From Bacteriovorax stolpii (lineage in GTDB: Bacteria; Bdellovibrionota; UBA2428), in contig CAMCVE010000008.1 of assembly GCA_945881775.1 (NCBI GenBank), positions 1 to 64,000 on the forward strand: 64,000 nt of DNA, read 5' to 3'. Made by a program: the position numbers and the translations under genes. This document shows, piece by piece, positions 25,942 to 33,847 of this stretch. The notes beneath the pieces are model-generated. The model worked only from the letters and a program-made list of their open reading frames with translations. It was not told the DNA's origin and did not search any database. Within the stretch, counting starts at the first letter, position 1. Each line of letters begins with the position of its first letter.

Positions 25942-25957
25942 TGCAACGCGGGTGCCA
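25942..25957 (-). promoter_or_regulatory. Sigma-54 promoter of pilA
   Basis: Minus-strand TGGCAC-CCGCG-TTGCA, matching the -24/-12 consensus (TGGCACG-N4-TTGCA) with the invariant GG and GC exactly 10 nt apart. It lies 50 bp before the pilA ATG, predicting a leader of about 40 nt. PilR, a sigma-54 activator, is encoded 2.6 kb away, so the circuit is closed within the locus. Confidence 0.88.
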
Positions 25958-26128
25958 ATAATCTGTTCTTAACACTTGTGACTGGGACATATTGTCGCGG
26001 TCTTAGGCGCCTGGAGTGTCAACTTTATGTTCTCAGCCATGAGAAATTTAGCGTCCCGGCGCAAATGTGTCCGCAATTTGTGTTCCCAAGGCGTTGGCTT
26101 GAGCAGTGAAAGGGACGATACAGAGAGT

Positions 26129-26329
26129 ATGACAAAAGCCAAAGAGAGCGCACCCGTGACTCGTCTCGAAGAGGTCTTCTCACAGCAAGCCAAGGCTCTC
26201 GAAGGGGAGCTCAGAAAGTCCGTCGATAAGTCGGTCGAATTTGTGAAGGAGAATCCTCTGCTCGCTCTAGCGGGAGCCTTTGCTGTAGGATTTCTTCTCG
26301 CTAAAGTCACACAAAGGAAGAGATCATGA
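26129..26329 (+). CDS. Small DUF883/ElaB-YqjD-like membrane-anchored protein
   Basis: 66 aa from ATG 26129 (GAGAG just upstream); the track start 34 codons earlier crosses the pilA promoter region. An N-terminal amphipathic stretch (RLEEVFSQQAKALEGELRKSVDKSVEFVKENP) leads into a single C-terminal membrane helix (LLALAGAFAVGFLLAKV) and a basic end. This is the layout of DUF883 proteins such as YqjD and ElaB, which tether ribosomes to the membrane in stationary phase in E. coli. ATGA overlap with the next gene. Confidence 0.75.
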   Translation: MTKAKESAPVTRLEEVFSQQAKALEGELRKSVDKSVEFVKENPLLALAGAFAVGFLLAKVTQRKRS

Positions 26330-26790
26330 AATTTCTAGAAATCTTTCTCGCATTTGCTGCCACTCAGGGCAAAACAATGTTCCAAGACAACACGCAAGCT
26401 CTCTCAAGACACATCGTTAACAACGCCCGTAAAGTCGCCATCCTGCTGAGTATCGCTGTCATCTCGATCACGCTCTTTTGCACGGGCACTTCGATGGGAT
26501 ACACGGCACTTGTAACGGGTATCGATCAAGGCGAGGGTTGGACGTGGTCTGCGGGACTCATCGCGGGACTCATTTTAGCCGCCATTTCGTTTGGAGGACT
26601 CGTCTACAGCCTTGGCGAATCGCGCTGGCTCGAAGCGACGGGAATCCCCGAAGCCGAAGCAGCGGCCAAGCAAAAACCCGAGGGGCCCGGACTCGACACG
26701 GCCTTTGCACTGCTCATCACAGAATTTGCACTCCAACTCAAAGAAAGCCGCAACAAAAATGCTGAAGACGCTCCGGGAGAAACTTCATAA
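26326..26790 (+). CDS. Two-helix membrane protein, YqjE/holin-superfamily-like
   Basis: 154 aa. The first 37 residues are soluble. They are followed by two membrane helices (about 38-58 and 73-98) joined by a short loop (GIDQGEGWTW), and a hydrophilic C-terminal tail. Coupling to a DUF883 gene is the yqjD-yqjE arrangement, so a YqjE-like role is the best guess, by context. It overlaps the DUF2914 gene by 32 nt. Confidence 0.7.
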   Translation: MKFLEIFLAFAATQGKTMFQDNTQALSRHIVNNARKVAILLSIAVISITLFCTGTSMGYTALVTGIDQGEGWTWSAGLIAGLILAAISFGGLVYSLGESRWLEATGIPEAEAAAKQKPEGPGLDTAFALLITEFALQLKESRNKNAEDAPGETS

Positions 26791-27841
26791 ACACCGCAAG
26801 TGGGAACCGCTTGTTTTCTTCACGGCGGGCTTCACCTTCGATGCGCTGCTCTTGCATCGCATCGACGATCCTCTCATGCTCACGCATCAGGCTATCTATC
26901 TTTCGCTTGCAGCGCTGATCATCGCTTGGGATCTTTTTGGAGAAGAGGGTCATGATGTTGTTCCCTCTTGGCTTCAAAAAATTTGGAACTACCGTGAGGG
27001 CGCGCTCCATTTCATCCTAGGCACGCTGCTCAACGTCTACACAATCTTCTATTTCAAAAGTGGCTCACTGATGAGCTCAATTTTATTCCTGGCTCTCCTC
27101 GCGCTGCTGTTGTTTCTCAACGAGGCGCGGCCGCCCCGCATCTCCAAACATCTGCTCCGCAACGCGCTTTTTGGGCTTTGTCTGATCTCTTATATGAACA
27201 TTTTGGTTTCGATTGCCGTGGGCTCGGTCGGACCCTGGGTCTTCCTCCTGGCCATCGGTGTGGCCTTTGGCCTCCACGCTTGCTTTGTGAGTCTCTTACG
27301 CAGCAGGCTTCCTGGTCCGCGCATTTTGCGCGAAATTAAAGCTCCCTTCTACGCCACCGCATTGGTCTACGTGCTTCTCTACGCCTTCAAAGTGCTTCCC
27401 CCTGTCCCCGTGTCTGTGAAATACATGGGCATCTACAGGAGTATTGAGCGCGATGGTACCGAATATCGCCTGGGCTACTACGGGTCTTCATGGAAGTTTT
27501 GGCAAAACGGAGAAGATATTTTCGTTGCCCGCCCTGGAGACAAAATTGTCTGCTTCGCACAGATCTTCTCGCCCACCCGATTTAAAGACCAACTCTTTGT
27601 GCGCTGGCAACACCAAGACCCCAAACACGGCTGGCAAAGCTGGGACGCGATTCCAATCGAAGTTTCGGGCGGTCGCGAGGAAGGCTACCGCGGCTACACC
27701 GTAAAAACCAACTACCAACCCGGAAGCTGGCGCGTGTCGATCGAGACGGGAGACGGTCGGGAAGTGGGTCGCGTTGGTTTTCAAGTCGTCGCGGCAGACA
27801 CGAGCACTGCAGCACCCTCACTTGAATACGAGCGCCGCTAG
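26759..27841 (+). CDS. Multi-pass membrane protein with C-terminal DUF2914 domain
   Basis: 360 aa from ATG 26759; the track version starts 56 codons upstream inside the preceding gene. Six to eight membrane segments cover about residues 17-250. They are followed by a soluble beta-rich domain with LFVRWQHQDPKHGWQSW and NYQPGSWRVSIETGDGREVGRVGFQV, matching DUF2914. In some genomes DUF2914 proteins accompany exopolysaccharide or motility genes, but no function is established. Its TAG stop shares a CTAG with the convergent gene's stop. Confidence 0.82.
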   Translation: MLKTLREKLHKHRKWEPLVFFTAGFTFDALLLHRIDDPLMLTHQAIYLSLAALIIAWDLFGEEGHDVVPSWLQKIWNYREGALHFILGTLLNVYTIFYFKSGSLMSSILFLALLALLLFLNEARPPRISKHLLRNALFGLCLISYMNILVSIAVGSVGPWVFLLAIGVAFGLHACFVSLLRSRLPGPRILREIKAPFYATALVYVLLYAFKVLPPVPVSVKYMGIYRSIERDGTEYRLGYYGSSWKFWQNGEDIFVARPGDKIVCFAQIFSPTRFKDQLFVRWQHQDPKHGWQSWDAIPIEVSGGREEGYRGYTVKTNYQPGSWRVSIETGDGREVGRVGFQVVAADTSTAAPSLEYERR

Positions 27842-28521
27842 TTCGCAAACCACTTAGGTCGAACGCGTTCGATGCGCTCGAGAATCTCCGGAGAAATATT
27901 GGTCTCGAGTATGCGACGGCGCTCCACGGAACTTTCAAAAGCGGCTGAACCAAACTTTAGTCGCTGAGACAAAACCGCTAAGTAATCCGGAGCTCCGGGT
28001 TTCAAAGCAGCCTGCTCATAGCAATAAGCAGCCATGGGTCGCACAAAAAGGTTGTCGACGGCATGGAAGCCTCCCCAGAACCAAACGTTGTAGGAGTTCG
28101 GTGCGCGCCTGACGAGCTCATCAAAGAATAGAGTCGCACCGGCATGATCGTGCCCCATGACGAAATAGTAAGGGGCGAGCATCGTGAGAAAAGAGATCTC
28201 TTTCTTGTCGGAATACTGTGCGACCGTAAATAGTTTTGAGAACATCCAGCTAAAATCGCCGTCATAGCTTTCTGGTATGTGAACCCCTTGGAGCAACTCA
28301 AGCCATGCCCATGAAATCTGCGCAGAGCGAAGCCCCGGCCAAGCCCAGTCTTCGCGGGCTCCTTTTCGGAGGCGTTCTTTAAAGGCGAGTGATTCGCGAC
28401 TTCGGACGAGACTCGCCACACGATCGGCACCGCGCGGATCCTTTCGGGCACCGGTCCAACTCGCCACCACAAGGCCCGACGAGAGAAGTAGGGCCAGAAC
28501 CTTAAGCGTCTGCGCCCTCAT
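27838..28521 (-). CDS. TPR-like membrane-anchored protein coupled to pilR
   Basis: 227 aa from ATG 28521, which lies 20 nt inside the end of pilR; the track start further up is a pilR shadow. An N-terminal signal or anchor (MRAQTLKVLALLLSSGLVVASW) precedes TPR-like helices such as LTMLAPYYFVMGHDHAGATLFFDELVRRAPNSYNVWFWG and MAAYCYEQAALKPGAPDYLA. Translational coupling at the end of the pilB-T-C-S-R run suggests a pilus or surface-related role at the periplasmic side of the membrane. No named family recognised. Confidence 0.75.
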   Translation of the reverse strand: MRAQTLKVLALLLSSGLVVASWTGARKDPRGADRVASLVRSRESLAFKERLRKGAREDWAWPGLRSAQISWAWLELLQGVHIPESYDGDFSWMFSKLFTVAQYSDKKEISFLTMLAPYYFVMGHDHAGATLFFDELVRRAPNSYNVWFWGGFHAVDNLFVRPMAAYCYEQAALKPGAPDYLAVLSQRLKFGSAAFESSVERRRILETNISPEILERIERVRPKWFAN

Positions 28522-29926
28522 CGTCGTCTCCACCTTGATCGAGATTGAATTTTTCGAGACGATAGCGCATCGAGCGCATCGAAATACTGAGCAGTCGCGC
28601 CGCATCGCGCTTGGTTCCGCCCGTCTGATGAAGCGCCTTGAGCAGGTATTCACGTTCGACGTTGGCAAGAATATCGTCGAGTTTTACGCCACTCGCATTC
28701 CAGGTAAGCGTGTTTGCGAGCGCGTCGAGTTTGGGCTTCAGAGGTTCGCGGATAAAATCGGGGAGCCCTTCGGGCATGAGAGATTGTCCGCTCTCAAGGG
28801 CCATCATACGTTCGATCACGTTCTCGAGTTCGCGAACGTTTCCGGGAAAATTGTAGGCACCCAGGAGATCCATTGTTTCTTGGGTCACGCTCTGAACATC
28901 TTTGCCGAATTTCTTCGAGAATTTCTCGACGAAGTGGCCCACAAGAAGAGGAATGTCGTCTTTGCGCTCGCGAAGAGCGGGAGCTTTGATGTGAATGACG
29001 TTCAATCGGAAGTAGAGATCTTCGCGGAAATTGCCTTTTGAAATCTCGACTTCGAGATCGCGGTTGGTCGCTGCGACAATCCGCACATTGGTCTTGATCG
29101 GTTCACTTCCTCCGACGGGATAGAAGGTGCCGTCGGCGAGAGCGCGTAGAAGCGAGGACTGCAGATGCATTGGCAACTCGCCAATCTCATCAAGGAAAAG
29201 AGTTCCGCCGTCTGCGCTTTCGAAGTAGCCTTTTTTATCCGCGATCGCTCCCGTGAAAGATCCCTTCACGTGACCAAACATTTCAGACTCAATGAGATTC
29301 TCAGGAATCGCTCCGCAGTTAACGGAAATAAAGGGACCAGGCGCCAAAGGGCTATTGTAGTGAAGCGCTTTTGCGATGAGCTCTTTACCTGTTCCGCTTT
29401 CACCGGTGACAAGGATGTTTGAGGGCGTAGGGCCCACGCGCCTGATGAGCTCAAAAATGCGGAGCATCGACGGCGCTTGGCCAATGATACTCGAGAACTG
29501 GTACTTCTCGCCGACCTCTTTGCGAAGGCGAACGTTGTCCTGTACGAGAGTCTTGTTCTCGAGAGCTTTCTCGATACGGATTTTAACGTCGTCGATCTTG
29601 AAAGGCTTTGAGAGATAGTCAAAGGCTCCGAGCTTCATCGCTTCGACAGCGGTCTCTGTCGAACCAAAGGCTGTGATCATGAGCACCGAAGCGCCTGGAT
29701 CGCGTTCTTTGACCTTGCTGAGTAGCTCAATGCCCGACATCTCTGGCATCTGGATGTCAGAGATGATCAAGTCGTATTGTTCGTTCTGGAGTTTGTCCCA
29801 AGCCACTCGACCGTTCTCGGCGAGGTCCACGTCCATACGTTCGCGCTTGAGCATGATTTGCAAGAATTCGCGAATACTTGTTTCGTCATCAACGACGAGG
29901 ATGCGGGCACGGGCTTTGGACTTCAT
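28502..29926 (-). CDS. pilR: Sigma-54-dependent response regulator PilR
   Basis: 474 aa NtrC-type activator. Receiver domain with phospho-acceptor Asp57 (IISDIQMPEMSG) and Lys in YLSKPFK. AAA+ domain with Walker A GESGTGKE (175-182), the sigma-54 contact loop GSFTGA (222-227, Ser for the usual Ala) and Walker B GGTLFLDEIGELP. C-terminal Fis-type helix-turn-helix GTKRDAARLLSISMRSMRYRL. The ATG overlaps the pilS stop. Expected to activate the pilA promoter at 25942..25957. Confidence 0.96.
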   Translation of the reverse strand: MKSKARARILVVDDETSIREFLQIMLKRERMDVDLAENGRVAWDKLQNEQYDLIISDIQMPEMSGIELLSKVKERDPGASVLMITAFGSTETAVEAMKLGAFDYLSKPFKIDDVKIRIEKALENKTLVQDNVRLRKEVGEKYQFSSIIGQAPSMLRIFELIRRVGPTPSNILVTGESGTGKELIAKALHYNSPLAPGPFISVNCGAIPENLIESEMFGHVKGSFTGAIADKKGYFESADGGTLFLDEIGELPMHLQSSLLRALADGTFYPVGGSEPIKTNVRIVAATNRDLEVEISKGNFREDLYFRLNVIHIKAPALRERKDDIPLLVGHFVEKFSKKFGKDVQSVTQETMDLLGAYNFPGNVRELENVIERMMALESGQSLMPEGLPDFIREPLKPKLDALANTLTWNASGVKLDDILANVEREYLLKALHQTGGTKRDAARLLSISMRSMRYRLEKFNLDQGGDDDEGADA

Positions 29927-31467
29927 GACTTCTCACTCCCCAAGAAACTGATACGGAAGATGCTACCACCTTTTTCGCAAAAATCAGGTGCGGGAGATTC
30001 GACTTCTATGCGGGCTCCCATAGCCTCAAGAACCTTGTAACTCACCGCAAGACCAAGACCGGTGCCTTTGTCTTTTGTTGTAAAGAAGGGTTCAAAAAGT
30101 CGTTTTCGATTTGCGGGCGTGATTCCACTGCCGTCATCGCGAACTTCGAGAATGCCGTTGGGAGTCACAAACACTTCGACACGTTTGGCTCCGGCCTGAC
30201 CCGAGTTCAGGATAAAGTTGAGAAGCACTTGGGTAATTTTATTGGGCTCTCCTTGAATTCTAACAGGTGAATCGGGAGCGCTCAAAGACAGTTCGCAGCC
30301 CAGCTGGACCCACTTCGAATTGACATTTAGGCTCTCGAAACATTGCCTCGTGACCTCGAGGAGATCGAGACTTTTTAGATCGAGTTTTTGAGGACGCACA
30401 TACTCAAGAAATTCGGTAATAAGCGCGTCGAGGCGAGTGGATTCGCGTTGGATGATATTGAGGAGCTGTTTGTCTTCAGAGTGGAGGCCCGCGCTACCTG
30501 CGAGCAACTGAGCGCTGCCCGAAATTCCGGCAAGTGGGTTGCGAATCTCGTGAGCGATGCCCGCCGCAAGCTTACCGATCGCGGCGAGTTTCTCGGACAT
30601 GCGCAAGTCGTCTTCCATCTTGAGGACATGGGTCAGATCCTGGAACACAAAGAGTGTTCCGATGATGCTTTGGTCTTCAGGGTCTTTAAGTCGCGCAAGT
30701 GAGAAACCGAGCTTAAGCAGGTGTCCCTGCGAGTTCATGTAGTCCACAACCTCACGACTCCGCTCCAGCCCGGGATGAGTGTGCGCCGCCTCGAGATTGA
30801 GTCCAGGCACAAGATCTGAAATCGGACGATGCAGAACAGCCTCTTCACGCACTCCTAGGATGCGGCTTCCCACCTGATTGACTTGAATCACGCGTCCTTC
30901 CGAGTCAATACTCACAAGTCCGGAGGGAATATTGGCGAGGATAACTTTTTGCAAATTCTCGAGGCGACGCCTGGCCGTCTCGGAGCGAACAAGCGCGAAG
31001 TCCGTACGTTGAAGCAGTCTCGACAAATAAAAACTTAGGGCGCCCACAGCCAGGATGGCCACCCAAACACCGACCACGCCCAGTCCCCAGCCCATCGCGA
31101 GGCCTGAGAAAAAGACGCCCGCGCCGATAATGGCAAAAGAGAGCTTGCCACGAAAGATAATGGGGCCGAGCGCGCTAAGAATCGGAAATAGAACCAGGAA
31201 AGGTGAAGCGCTGCCACCCGAAACTCGGACAAGCACCGTAAACAGAGCGGCGTCGCAAAAAAATAGTCCGAGCAGCGAAGAAGTAGAAAGCGGCACAAAC
31301 AGCGAAAGCAATTGCCCGAGCGTAATAATCGAAGCGATCAGGAAAATCTGACTTTCACGAAATGGGGCGCCGTCGAGAACAATATTCGGAGCAATCCACC
31401 CCAAAAGAATCAAGAAGAAGACGTAGAAGAGGCCCCGAAACCCCAACACGCGCGAGGATTCGGACAT
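29923..31467 (-). CDS. pilS: Sensor histidine kinase PilS
   Basis: 514 aa. ATG 31467 preferred (GGGAGG 7 nt upstream), overlapping the pilC stop as TGATG. Six N-terminal membrane helices (to about residue 160), a PAS domain (LENLQKVILANIPSGLVSIDSEGRVIQVNQVG), the dimerisation domain with phospho-His in AHEIRNPLAGISGSAQLL, and the ATPase domain (N box FILNSGQAG, G1 VRDDGSG, G2 GTGLGL). PilS senses pilin levels in the membrane in Pseudomonas and controls PilR. Confidence 0.95.
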   Translation of the reverse strand: MSESSRVLGFRGLFYVFFLILLGWIAPNIVLDGAPFRESQIFLIASIITLGQLLSLFVPLSTSSLLGLFFCDAALFTVLVRVSGGSASPFLVLFPILSALGPIIFRGKLSFAIIGAGVFFSGLAMGWGLGVVGVWVAILAVGALSFYLSRLLQRTDFALVRSETARRRLENLQKVILANIPSGLVSIDSEGRVIQVNQVGSRILGVREEAVLHRPISDLVPGLNLEAAHTHPGLERSREVVDYMNSQGHLLKLGFSLARLKDPEDQSIIGTLFVFQDLTHVLKMEDDLRMSEKLAAIGKLAAGIAHEIRNPLAGISGSAQLLAGSAGLHSEDKQLLNIIQRESTRLDALITEFLEYVRPQKLDLKSLDLLEVTRQCFESLNVNSKWVQLGCELSLSAPDSPVRIQGEPNKITQVLLNFILNSGQAGAKRVEVFVTPNGILEVRDDGSGITPANRKRLFEPFFTTKDKGTGLGLAVSYKVLEAMGARIEVESPAPDFCEKGGSIFRISFLGSEKS

Positions 31468-32747
31468 CAATTGCCTCCCGACATGACCTCTCCCATCTTG
31501 AAGATGGGCAAGTACATGGGGATGAGGATTCCCGCAACGACAACACCAACGAGAACGATCATAAGGGGTTCGATGATCGACGTGATACTGCCCACAACAG
31601 CATCAACTTCGTCTTCGTAGAAATCGGCGATCTTTTGAAGCATCGTATCGATCGCACCGGTCTGCTCACCGATTGCGATCATGCTTGTTGCCATCTTTGG
31701 AAACAAATTCGATTTCGTCAGGGGCGCTGAGATCGAGTTACCTTGGCTCACTTCTGCCTTAATGTTGAGAAGCGTGCGCTCGACGGCAACGTTTCCCGCA
31801 ACGCGAGCCGTAATATCAAGCGCTTCAAGAATCGGCACACCGGACTGAATGAGTGTTCCAAATGTCCGCGAGAATCGCGCAATCGCAACTTTAGCGATGA
31901 GAGGGCCAATGATTGGAAATTTGACGAGTACGGGATCGATGACAGCTCGAGCAGCTTCATTCTTAAAGAGATAAGTCACGAGACCGACCACAAGTCCAAT
32001 TCCACCGAGATAGGCCCACCAAAACTCGCGGATAAGATCCGAGAGTCGGAGGACCATTTTTGTGGGTCCCGGAAGTTCTTGGCCATTGGACGAGAACATC
32101 TCAGCAAACGTCGGAACAACAAACATCAGCATCACGCTGACGATCACCACCATAAGCACCAACATGAAAGCGGGATAAGTCATCGCTGAGACGACTTTGC
32201 GACGCAGTTTGCTGGTCTTCTCGTAGTAATGGGCGAGGCGCTCCAAGATTTTGTCGAGAGAACCTGAGATCTCACCGGCCGCAACGAGGTTGATGAAAAT
32301 TCGGTCAAAGATAGCCGGATGGTTCTTGAGGGCTTCTGTGAAGCTCTGTCCGCCTTCAACTTTAGACCGGATGTTAGCAAGCGCACGCCCAAAGCCGGGC
32401 GTTTCGACAGTGTCGGAAAGCACGTTTAGAGCCTGCACTGTGGGAATACCTGCGGCCTGCATCACAGACATCTGCCGAATGAACGCCGCGAACTCGGTAA
32501 GACTTGGCACGGGTGAGGACAAAGAATCAAAGACGGTAGAGAGATCGGACCAGTTGACCGCGGGCTTTTCGCCCGATCCGGCGGAGTTGGCCTTGCGTGG
32601 AGCTGCCCCACCCTTGAGAAGGACAAGCTTTGAGGCACGAATGCCTTTGGCCCTGAGCATCCCGCGCGCCTCAACGGCATCACCAGCTTCGAGTTCACCG
32701 GAAACTTTTTTAGCTGCGTTGTTGTAGCCCTCGTACTTAATTTTCAT
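31467..32747 (-). CDS. pilC: Type IV pilus inner-membrane platform protein PilC
   Basis: 426 aa. GspF-family protein with two homologous cytoplasmic helical domains (FAAFIRQMSVMQAAGIPTVQALNVL and IARFSRTFGTLIQSGVPILEALDI) and three membrane helices. It couples the PilB/PilT motors to the pilus base. The AAGEISGSLDKILERLAHYYE and AIGEQTGAIDTMLQKIADFYEDEVD repeats are diagnostic. The linker after the N-terminal domain is Ala/Gly/Lys-rich. ATGA overlap with pilT. Confidence 0.96.
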   Translation of the reverse strand: MKIKYEGYNNAAKKVSGELEAGDAVEARGMLRAKGIRASKLVLLKGGAAPRKANSAGSGEKPAVNWSDLSTVFDSLSSPVPSLTEFAAFIRQMSVMQAAGIPTVQALNVLSDTVETPGFGRALANIRSKVEGGQSFTEALKNHPAIFDRIFINLVAAGEISGSLDKILERLAHYYEKTSKLRRKVVSAMTYPAFMLVLMVVIVSVMLMFVVPTFAEMFSSNGQELPGPTKMVLRLSDLIREFWWAYLGGIGLVVGLVTYLFKNEAARAVIDPVLVKFPIIGPLIAKVAIARFSRTFGTLIQSGVPILEALDITARVAGNVAVERTLLNIKAEVSQGNSISAPLTKSNLFPKMATSMIAIGEQTGAIDTMLQKIADFYEDEVDAVVGSITSIIEPLMIVLVGVVVAGILIPMYLPIFKMGEVMSGGN

Positions 32748-33835
32748 GCAGCCCTACCTTTGAGGCGCGGGCTCTTTGAGATGAGGCGCTCGAGTTCTTC
32801 GACGTCGGGGCTGTGATTGAGAGCATCCTCGAGCGTGATCACACCTTGTTCGAGATAGGACATGAGATTCTGGTTCATGGTGCTCATGCCCGTGTTCTCT
32901 TGACCGAGCTGCATGTGACCATAAACTTGGTGGAGTTTGTTCTCACGGATGAGGTTACGGACCGCTGGAGTCATCGCGAGATATTCGTAGACCATGACAC
33001 GTCCCTTACGATCGGCTCGCTTGATGAGGTTTTGAGAAATCACCGCCTCCAGACAGAACGAGAGCTGCAAGCGGATGTAATCCTGGTGATCGGCTGGGAA
33101 GAGCTGCACCAGACGCGTGATCGAGTGAATGGCGCCGTTGGTGTGCAATGTCGAGAAGACAAGATGACCTGTCTCAGCCGCATACATCGCCGACTCGGCC
33201 GTTTCTCGGTCACGCATTTCCCCCACCATGATCACGTCGGGATCCTCACGAAGGACCTGACGGAGCGCACGGTGGAAGCTCAGACAATCCACGCCAAGCT
33301 CACGCTGGTTGACGATGCTCGTATGGTGGGTGTGCGTGTATTCGATGGGGTCTTCAATTGTCACGACATGGTAGCGAGAGGTTTTGTTGATCTTATCGAT
33401 AAACGAGGCAAGCGAGGTCGATTTGCCCGATCCCGTAGCTCCCGTGACAAGCACAAGTCCGTGAGGTCGCTTCACGATGTCGCAGATCTGCTTGTTGAAG
33501 CCGAGCGTCTGCAGATCGGGGATCTCGTTGTTGATACGACGAAAGACAGCAGCCACGGCGCCGCGCTGAACAAATAAGTTGGCGCGGCAACGTGCGATAC
33601 CCTGAAGTCCAAAGGCAAAGTCGATTTCTTTTTCGCGGTCAAAGGCTTCGCGCTGGCGATGATCCAGTAAGGGATAACAAAGAGCCTTCACCTCCTCAGG
33701 AGTGAGAGGATCGGCCTTCACGCGCACGACCAAGCCATTCACTCGAAGCGCGGGCGGCGATCCAACCGTCAAATGCAAGTCGGACGCACCTTTTTCGACC
33801 ATCAACTTCAGGAGTGCAGAAAGTTCAAATCCCAT
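32744..33835 (-). CDS. pilT: Pilus retraction ATPase PilT
   Basis: 363 aa hexameric ATPase that depolymerises pili. Walker A GATGSGKST (132-140), Asp box TIEDPIEYTH, Walker B DVIMVGEMRDRETAESA, His box LVFSTLHTNGA. The AIRNLIRE motif needed for retraction appears as AVRNLIRENKLHQ, with Val for Ile. Length is in the normal range. 12 bp after pilB. Confidence 0.96.
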   Translation of the reverse strand: MGFELSALLKLMVEKGASDLHLTVGSPPALRVNGLVVRVKADPLTPEEVKALCYPLLDHRQREAFDREKEIDFAFGLQGIARCRANLFVQRGAVAAVFRRINNEIPDLQTLGFNKQICDIVKRPHGLVLVTGATGSGKSTSLASFIDKINKTSRYHVVTIEDPIEYTHTHHTSIVNQRELGVDCLSFHRALRQVLREDPDVIMVGEMRDRETAESAMYAAETGHLVFSTLHTNGAIHSITRLVQLFPADHQDYIRLQLSFCLEAVISQNLIKRADRKGRVMVYEYLAMTPAVRNLIRENKLHQVYGHMQLGQENTGMSTMNQNLMSYLEQGVITLEDALNHSPDVEELERLISKSPRLKGRAA

Positions 33836-33847
33836 AACATCCTCGCA

